Source: Annona cherimola | Lineage: Eukaryota; Streptophyta; Magnoliopsida; Magnoliales; Annonaceae | Length of the DNA: 64,000 bases | Assembly (NCBI GenBank): GCA_030490835.1 | Contig: CM059973.1 | Coordinates: 50,038,008 to 50,102,007, forward strand | Direction of reading: 5' to 3' | In this document: one piece after another, positions 58,290-64,000 of the stretch | Numbering within the stretch: the stretch's first letter is position 1 | Layout: each line of letters opens with the position of its first letter | Notes under the pieces: generated by a model | Seen by the model: only the letters and a program-made list of their open reading frames with translations | Database searches by the model: none | What the model was told of the DNA's origin: nothing | Program-made: the position numbers and the translations under genes

Positions 58290-58678
58290 GAGGTGGGGAT
58301 ACTCTGTTTTGTGAGGCAAAAGCTTTTATTTTTGGCGTTCGTTGGGCTCTCCACCTCGGGTTTCGTAGGGTCCACATCGAGTCGGACTCGCTTATCCTCT
58401 GCACTTATCTGGCAAATGACGGCCACATCGCATCGCCGGCGGGTCATATCATTGATGAGATCAGGGGCGTGCTATGTGAAAATGATCACATTTCGGCTCT
58501 CCATGTTCTTCGACAGGGAAATTCTGTGGCTCATACTGTTGCGGATATGATTTCGGTTTCTCCTAGGAATCATCTGGAATGGTGGGGAAATCCCCCACAT
58601 GATATTGTTGAGAAACTCTGTACTGATAACTTTATCGCTATGAATTCTGTGGATTACTCTATCCCGACCCCTCTTTAA
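58290..58678 (+). pseudogene. LINE ORF2 RNase H, second part
   Basis: After the LTR element and one copy of GAGGG, the RNase H domain continues in frame 2: GDTLFCEAKAFIFGVRWALH, HIESDSLILC, HVLRQGNSVAHTVADM, ending at TAA 58676-58678. Removing the LTR element and one GAGGG joins the two parts without a frame change, so the insertion alone breaks this domain. Confidence 0.88.
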
Positions 58679-58742
58679 TGGGGGTTGGTCGGGGTAGGAG
58701 TTATTCCTTTTCATCAAAAAAAAAAAAACACTAATAAATAGG

Positions 58743-59118
58743 AGCCTTGATCTTTTACGGCCGTACGCGCGGGCCCAAAACCTATTTTTGTCATTTTTTC
58801 CATGGGTAAGTAAATCTATGTGTATTAAATCTATAAACCAAGTTTTACCATTTTTGGATGTTTTTAAGTATTTTTTTGAATTTTTAAACACTGTGGCATT
58901 TTTGTAATTTTTGGAGCTCAGAAAATTATAGAAATGCCACTGTGTTTAAAAATCCGAAAAAATACTTAAAAATATCCAAAAATGGTAAAACTTGGTTTAT
59001 AGATTTAATACATCTAGATTTACTTACCCATGAAAAAATGAAAAAAATAAAAAAATGGGTCTTTTGGGCCAGACGCACAGAGCAGGTCGTGCGTCCGGCT
59101 GTAAAAGATCAGTTGGCT
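58743..59118. mobile_element. MITE, hairpin family 1, copy G (MULE type)
   Basis: Ends AGCCTTGATCTTTTACGGCCG and CGGCTGTAAAAGATCAGTTGGCT are inverted repeats. Flanking 9-mers ATAAATAGG (58734-58742) and ATGAATAGG (59119-59127) differ at one base, the target length of Mutator-like elements. Inside are the family arms (GTGTATTAAATCTATAAACCAAGTTTTACCATTTTTGGATG and inverse). The left 9-mer overlaps the LINE target duplication. Confidence 0.75.
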
Positions 59119-59250
59119 ATGAATAGGTGGTGCAGTCGAGGAGAGATTACATAACAAAATAGGAGAGAAAATTGTGTGTGAGAGAGAGAGAGAGAGCAAG
59201 GGGTGAAGACGAGGTGAAGAGCACAAGGCAAGAGGCGGACTGCGAGTTAT
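59119..59250 (+). repeat. LTR X copy 1, second segment
   Basis: The GAGAGAGAGAGAGAGCAAGG...GAGGTGAAGAGCACAAGGCAAGAGGCGGACTGCGAG text (quoted in part) is the counterpart of the complement of 60740-60880 in copy 2. The end point is approximate. Confidence 0.6.
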
Positions 59251-59908
59251 GTTGTGATAGCTCGTAAAAATGGAGTTATGACGGCTCATTTCAGACTAAT
59301 TTTGAGTGTTAGTCCAAGGTAATTTGGTTAATGTATGCCCGTTCAGCTTAGTTTTCATTCATTTTGCATTTCATGCACAACATTGAGTTTTCATGCATTT
59401 TTAGTGTAAATTGGGGCGAATTTTGTGGTTTTTGGTTTTTCGTATTATCATCTCATCATTTATAAGTACATTTATTTGTTTTAGATTGTTTTTGCGGGAA
59501 AAGAAGGGTAGCTAATCACTTTGGAGTGTGATGGGATGAAGAATGGAGCTAATAGAGTAAAGTAAGGTCGCAACAATATCCAAGAACACTAGCGCCTCGA
59601 CGTCAACTTCTGGCACCTACGCGCCACTTCACCGCCTTAGAAGAAAAAAAGAAAGGTCGTGGCTACTGCTGAAAAAGGAGAAGCAAAACCAAGGCTTCAA
59701 GGAAGGAGAGGAGTAAGTGGAGACACAAGCTATCACTGCAAATTTGTTGAGTTTCATCTCCTCTTCTCATCTCTCTCTTCATTTTTGTTATTCACCTTAT
59801 TTGGGATTGAGAATTGAAGTCATGTTTATGGGTTGAATCTTCCTATGGTGGGAGATATGTAGGATTGGAACTCATAACCTATGTTATTTGGTTTTCTTAT
59901 GCTTGAAA

Positions 59909-61862
59909 TGATAATATATTCACAATCTCACCGAAAGTGCACGGGTCGTAGATTGTAGTATATAAATTATCGATCCACATGGAATTCGGGACTATAAATT
60001 TTGTTTTAAACGCTTTCATGTCGAATATGGAGAGAATATAATAAATAAAATAGAAAAATGAGAAGAGAATATAGTAAAAATATGGAAAAGAAATAAAAAA
60101 ATGGGAAGAAAAAATTACAAATTAGAACGAGTAGAGAAAACGAAAGTGCGAGTACCTAGGGTCTAGGATTTCACATGCATCTTTTGCAACGGGTAGTGGT
60201 ATAATTATTTAATCTGGATATTGTTTGTTAAAGGAGAACAAACACTAATTTATCCTTGCACATTCTTTCGAAACCTACAAGGCGTACTCTAATTTTCTTA
60301 ACCACTTATTCTCATACGATTAAGTTAATTAGAATTCATTAAGTTATGTGGTTCGTTTATGGAATTCCTCAAGGTCATCATGCCTATTTTCATGGTCTTA
60401 GATTTCCAGGTTTAATATCTTGATTATCGTATATTAGGTTTCCACCTCTCGGTTCCATCACTTAATATATAGAATCATGCCAAAGTACGGGCCCATGCAC
60501 AAAGCAAGCATTAAAGTTACAAGATATTAAATTAACAACAATATCCGTCATGAATAAATTAAAAACCACACCACACTACATTGTACGCACGCTACATCTT
60601 AAACCTTAGATTTAGGATTTAGCCAAGCATGTTTAAGTCCAAAATAAAACTAAAATCAAAATTAATCTTAAACAAGACAATAAAAATTAAAAAAGGAAAA
60701 GATAGGAAAGCTTATTGGTTTGAAGCCTCCGATGGTGTGTCGGCCGCTCCACGCAACTCGCCGGTCCACCTCTTACACGTGCTCTCCTCCTCCTTGCTCC
60801 CTCTCTCTCTCTTTCTCTCTCTAAATTCTGCCCAAATTTCTGTATCTAAATTTCTGTTTTGCCAAATCTGCTGCTGCTCGTCCCCTTTATATAATGGCTT
60901 GAAATTGTGTAATTTGGTTTGCGTAGATCCTATACGCTCTTTTCAGCATCACGTCTCCTAATTGGATTAGCGTGAGGATTTCTTAAGCATCCTAATTGCT
61001 AATGGGTAGACCTGCTAAAAATTGAACGGTGTAGATTGGCTTAACGTTGTTTCGCTGCACATGAATTAAATGGACGGTCCTGGATGAGTTGCAACACCTA
61101 GATGCTTTGGATTTTCTTTCAAAGGCTGCCTGAATAAATTAAACGGCTAGGAGATTTACTGATTGTGGTTTGGATTTTTGGACGGCTGCAAAAATCTTGT
61201 TGGATTTAGATGGTCCTGATTTAATTAACTAGACGTGATTTATGTGGGGGGCTTCACGACTGGACGGCTTAGATTAATGGACAGCTTTGAATGCATGATT
61301 GGGCGGTTAGGATCTTGCATGGGCTAGACGGCTTGGATTCTTTTCTGCATAAAATTCAGCCGGACGATGGCTGATTGCTTGGACGGTCTTGATTTGAGTG
61401 ATTTGGACGATGCTGATTTGGTGATTTTCTGGTGGATTTTTAAACAAAAAATCTGGACGGTAATTAGCTGAAATAAATGGACGGTTTGGATTTTATGATT
61501 TTGTTGAAATTCTGGACGATCCAATTGCTGCTGGATGAATGGCTTTGATCTGATTTACTTATAGGGCCCACATCTAGATTTGCAAACCTGCAAAAAAATA
61601 TTTAAATCGTTAATTCATCAAAATCATTATTGGGTTATTACTATAAAAATTATTTCAAGCCCATTTAATTTCATGGCAACAAATAAAATGTAATTTCAAG
61701 CCAAAAGACTATAAAAATTATTTAAATAACTTGAAATTAATATTTAAAAATCAATTGTTGGAAAACACATATTTTCAATCAAATTTCACATTAAACTCAA
61801 CTAATTACCCACCAAATTGGTATAAAATGCCCAGAAAATATATTACTAATTTCCAATTATCA
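59909..61862 (-). repeat. LTR X copy 2 (solo, inverted)
   Basis: 1954 bp. The minus strand starts TGATAATTGG (61862) and ends TGAATATATTATCA (59909). It has a TATA-like ATTATATAAAGGGG (complement of about 60887-60900), a GA-rich leader and a GGACGG array in U3. The flanking 5-mers TGAAA and TAATA do not match well. The piece 60465-60762 is an inverted repeat of 62513-62813. Confidence 0.65.
61065..61525 (-). repeat. GGACGG motif array in U3 of LTR X copy 2
   Basis: About fourteen cores of the form TGGACGGYTTNGATT or TGGACGATNC at roughly 15-50 bp spacing on the plus strand. Confidence 0.75.
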
Positions 61863-62489
61863 TAATAAAATTATGCTATGACTTGAGTTGCTTGAGATTA
61901 CCCTTATATATCATGTTTCTTGTGGATTGATTGAATATTTAGATTTATGCTCGAAAAAGTGGAATTTGAAGAAATTCCATATATAAGGCATAGGTGTTCT
62001 AGCTCTTGTTTGTGTTGGATGTTAATATGGATAAGAATATACCTATTAATCCTGTGTAATCTTGATTAGGTTATATGGTTATCAACCTTGTTTTACTTAT
62101 GTGCATGGAACATAACACATAACTAAAACTTAATTAGGTTTGTATGTGTTGGAAGACATATATGAATATGAATGAACTTAGATTAGTAATCTCTGCACAA
62201 CTAACTTAAATGAGACATTGTTATGATTCAATGAGTTCATATTCTCACTTATCTTAATCATTTCAAAGCAATCTCAACAATATCCACTCCACTTTGGTCA
62301 TTTATTGATTTGCTTAGTTTAGTTTAATTCAATTCTTTGAGAATAAATTCTCATTCCCTTTACCAACTCACTTTAGATATTTGAAATTTAAGGTGCTAAT
62401 TTGTTTAACACAATCCTCGTGGGAACGATACTCTACTCACTCTTTATTACTTGATCGGCACATATACTTGCGTTAAAATGAGCATTTTA

Positions 62490-62813
62490 ATTAGACATAT
62501 AAGCAGCTTGTCGTGGAGCGACTGACACACCATCGGGTCTTCCAACCAATAAGCTTTTCTATCTCTTTTCTTTTTTAATTTGAATTGCCTTATTTAAGTT
62601 GAGTTTGATTTTAATTTTATTTTGAACTTAAACATGTTCGGCTAAGCGCTAAATCTAGGGTTTAGGATATTGCATGCATATAATATAGCATAGTGTGTGC
62701 TTTTAATTTATTTATGATGGATATTATTGTTAATTTAATATCTTATAATTTTTAATGTTTACTTGTACATGGGCCCGTATTTTGGCATGATTCTATATTT
62801 TTGGTGATAGAAC
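62490..62813 (+). repeat. LTR X copy 1, third segment
   Basis: Complement of 60465-60762 in copy 2 (shared CACACCATCGG, ACCAATAAGCTTT, TAAACATG, GGGCCCGTA.TTTGGCATGATTCTATAT). It stops at AGAAC where LTR Y begins. Confidence 0.7.
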
Positions 62814-64000
62814 TGTGAAACCCCAATCTTAGACACATATATGAAACCCTAGGGTTGTAAACCCTAGGTAATATGTTAATAAAATATATATTCATGAGTA
62901 TGGAAAACATGTGAGAATAAAGGTTAAAATAATTATTTATGAAATTCGAATGAATAGTGCACGTGAATAGTAAAACGTGAATAGTAAAACGTGAATAGTA
63001 AACGTGGGATTAAAGAATATGTTAAGTTAATCACTTTGGATTAACTTAATCACAAAAAGACAAAAAAGGAAGCTTCCCACTAAAGGACAAAAGTGCTTTT
63101 TGGATTAAAATATTAATTTTCGGATTTTTATGGATTTTTGTGAAGAAAATGAAGAAAAATTCATATCTTGCAATCCGGATGTCGGATTAAGATGAAATTT
63201 TTTATGGATGGCCAAAATATGATGATGAACATGATGAGTGGTCCAAGATTGATCAAAAATCATGAATTAAGGGTCAAGATTAAATGTCATTTGAAGATCA
63301 AAAAGTAGCTTTACTTTTTCATTAATTAGCATTTGACTTTGGATTAATTTTAATTAATTAAATGGATAAATAATTAATGAAAATCTGCTATGGCTGCTGG
63401 AGCTTGGACTTTTGGAGCCAAATCCAATGGTCCAAATCCATCATTATCAAAAATCAATGGCTAAGATTGAATTAGCCTAAAATAATTGATTTAATAAATC
63501 GAAAAATTATAAAAAATAGGGCTGCCATAGGGGAGGCGTGAACAGTATCTAGGGTGGCTGCACATGGCTCAAAGCACCTTTTGGAAATTAGAAAAAAATA
63601 CATTTATAATTTAATACCTCAAGCAAGGGGGGGTAAATTCCAATTTGATGAAAAATTAAAAAGTATAAATAGGGGGCAGGGGTGAACGTCCAAGGCACTT
63701 CATCCCAGCTCCATTTGAACATTTTTTCACCCCCACCACGTTTTAGCCTTGAGGAGAAAGAAAAGGAGGAAGTTAGAGAGAGAAAGTGCGAGAAAAAGTG
63801 GGATATCTTCACTTCGGGTAAGTGATTTCTTCCCAAATTTATTTTGGATATTAAGTAGGGTAAAATCATGCTTAGATAATGCCTAAGCATGAGAAAATAA
63901 GTAAAGTTATAATGCTTAATCGGAATCATGCCAAAACATCGAAAATTTGGAGCAAAGATGGAGCATTCGGGAAGATAGTATATGATATATGAAAATAATG
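62814..64000 (+). repeat. LTR Y, second copy (runs off the window)
   Basis: Begins TGTGAAACCCC and is collinear with 6855-8030 to the window end, including GTGAATAGT repeats (62955-63005) and TATA box TATAAATAGGGGG near 63664. Whether it is a solo LTR or the start of a complete element cannot be seen here. Confidence 0.8.

Larger units (their letters stand above)
46831..58726 (+). mobile_element. Full-length L1-type LINE, split by an LTR element
   Basis: A 16-bp target duplication AACACTAATAAATAGG (46815-46830, 58727-58742) flanks a 5' leader, ORF1, ORF2 and an A-tail (about 58716-58728, whose last bases may belong to the duplication). About 6.3 kb without the inserted element at 52693-58284 and its duplicated GAGGG. 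Full length, with the short 3' UTR typical of plant L1. GC content is clearly higher than the surroundings. Several frameshifts and stops make it inactive. Confidence 0.93.
59251..62489 (+). mobile_element. LTR-like insertion (family Z) in LTR X, carrying an inverted X copy
   Basis: Begins about TGTTGTGATAGCTCG and ends about CATATAAGCA, between two pieces of LTR X that are contiguous in copy 2. It contains 59251-59908 and 61863-62489, split by the X copy at 59909-61862. The right part has CCTCGTGGGAACGATACTC, a phrase common near the ends of plant LTR elements. No coding sequence. No clean target duplication was found, so limits are inferred from the X alignment. Confidence 0.5.

Noticed and set aside
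60465..62813. A single foldback transposon with 300-bp inverted arms
   Set aside because: The arms are better explained as two oppositely oriented copies of LTR X, because homology extends to the pieces at 45653-46830 and 59119-59250.

Overview
This is nuclear DNA from a flowering plant with a repeat-rich genome. The evidence is a plant-type intron-containing housekeeping gene, plant L1, copia, chromovirus and hAT elements, initiator-tRNA-Met primer sites and many AT-rich MITE hairpins. The species cannot be named from the sequence. Only one ordinary gene is convincing: a formate-tetrahydrofolate ligase (10-formyl-THF synthetase) on the minus strand, with five exons spread over 16683-39870. 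All exon junctions are phase 0, and intron 1 is about 17.7 kb. Almost everything else is transposable elements at different stages of decay, many of them nested.

Layout. 1-3279: decayed copia element with its 3' LTR. 3.9-4.7 kb: two MITEs. 5803-10584: an inverted solo LTR of the same family as the young element at 52.7-58.3 kb, itself split by a 3.1-kb solo LTR of another family (6855-9950); both insertions keep perfect 5-bp target duplications. 10.6-16.7 kb: AT-rich intergenic DNA with MITE hairpins and two SINE-like pieces. 16683-39870: the ligase gene. Its intron 1 holds MITEs, a hAT transposon relic (about 27.2-32.2 kb) with a TIR element and a MITE inside it, and a chromovirus-type Gypsy element (32823-37527) that lacks reverse transcriptase and RNase H. 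40-45.6 kb: AT-rich intergenic DNA with MITEs, a 692-bp hAT-like non-autonomous element and a decayed copia gag.

45.65-64.0 kb is a nested block. An LTR called X here is interrupted by a full-length L1 LINE (46831-58726), a MULE-type MITE (58743-59118), a further LTR-like insertion (about 59.25-62.49 kb) that carries an inverted second copy of LTR X, and at 62814 by a second copy of the 3.1-kb LTR family. The LINE is split inside its RNase H domain by a very young LTR element (52693-58284). That element has 1750-bp LTRs differing at two positions by my reading, a GAGGG target duplication, a primer site, a polypurine tract and a single intact 534-codon gag reading frame with no pol: the architecture described as TR-GAG (terminal-repeat retrotransposon with GAG domain).

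The most interesting signals are the gag-only young element and its unusual C-terminal extension, the palindromic GTCGAC-centred arrays in the U3 of its LTR, a different short-motif array (GGACGG core) in the U3 of LTR X, and the pol-deleted chromovirus inside the ligase intron. The protein-coding parts of the transposons do not form a pathway with the ligase gene; the only link is that several of them enlarge its first intron.
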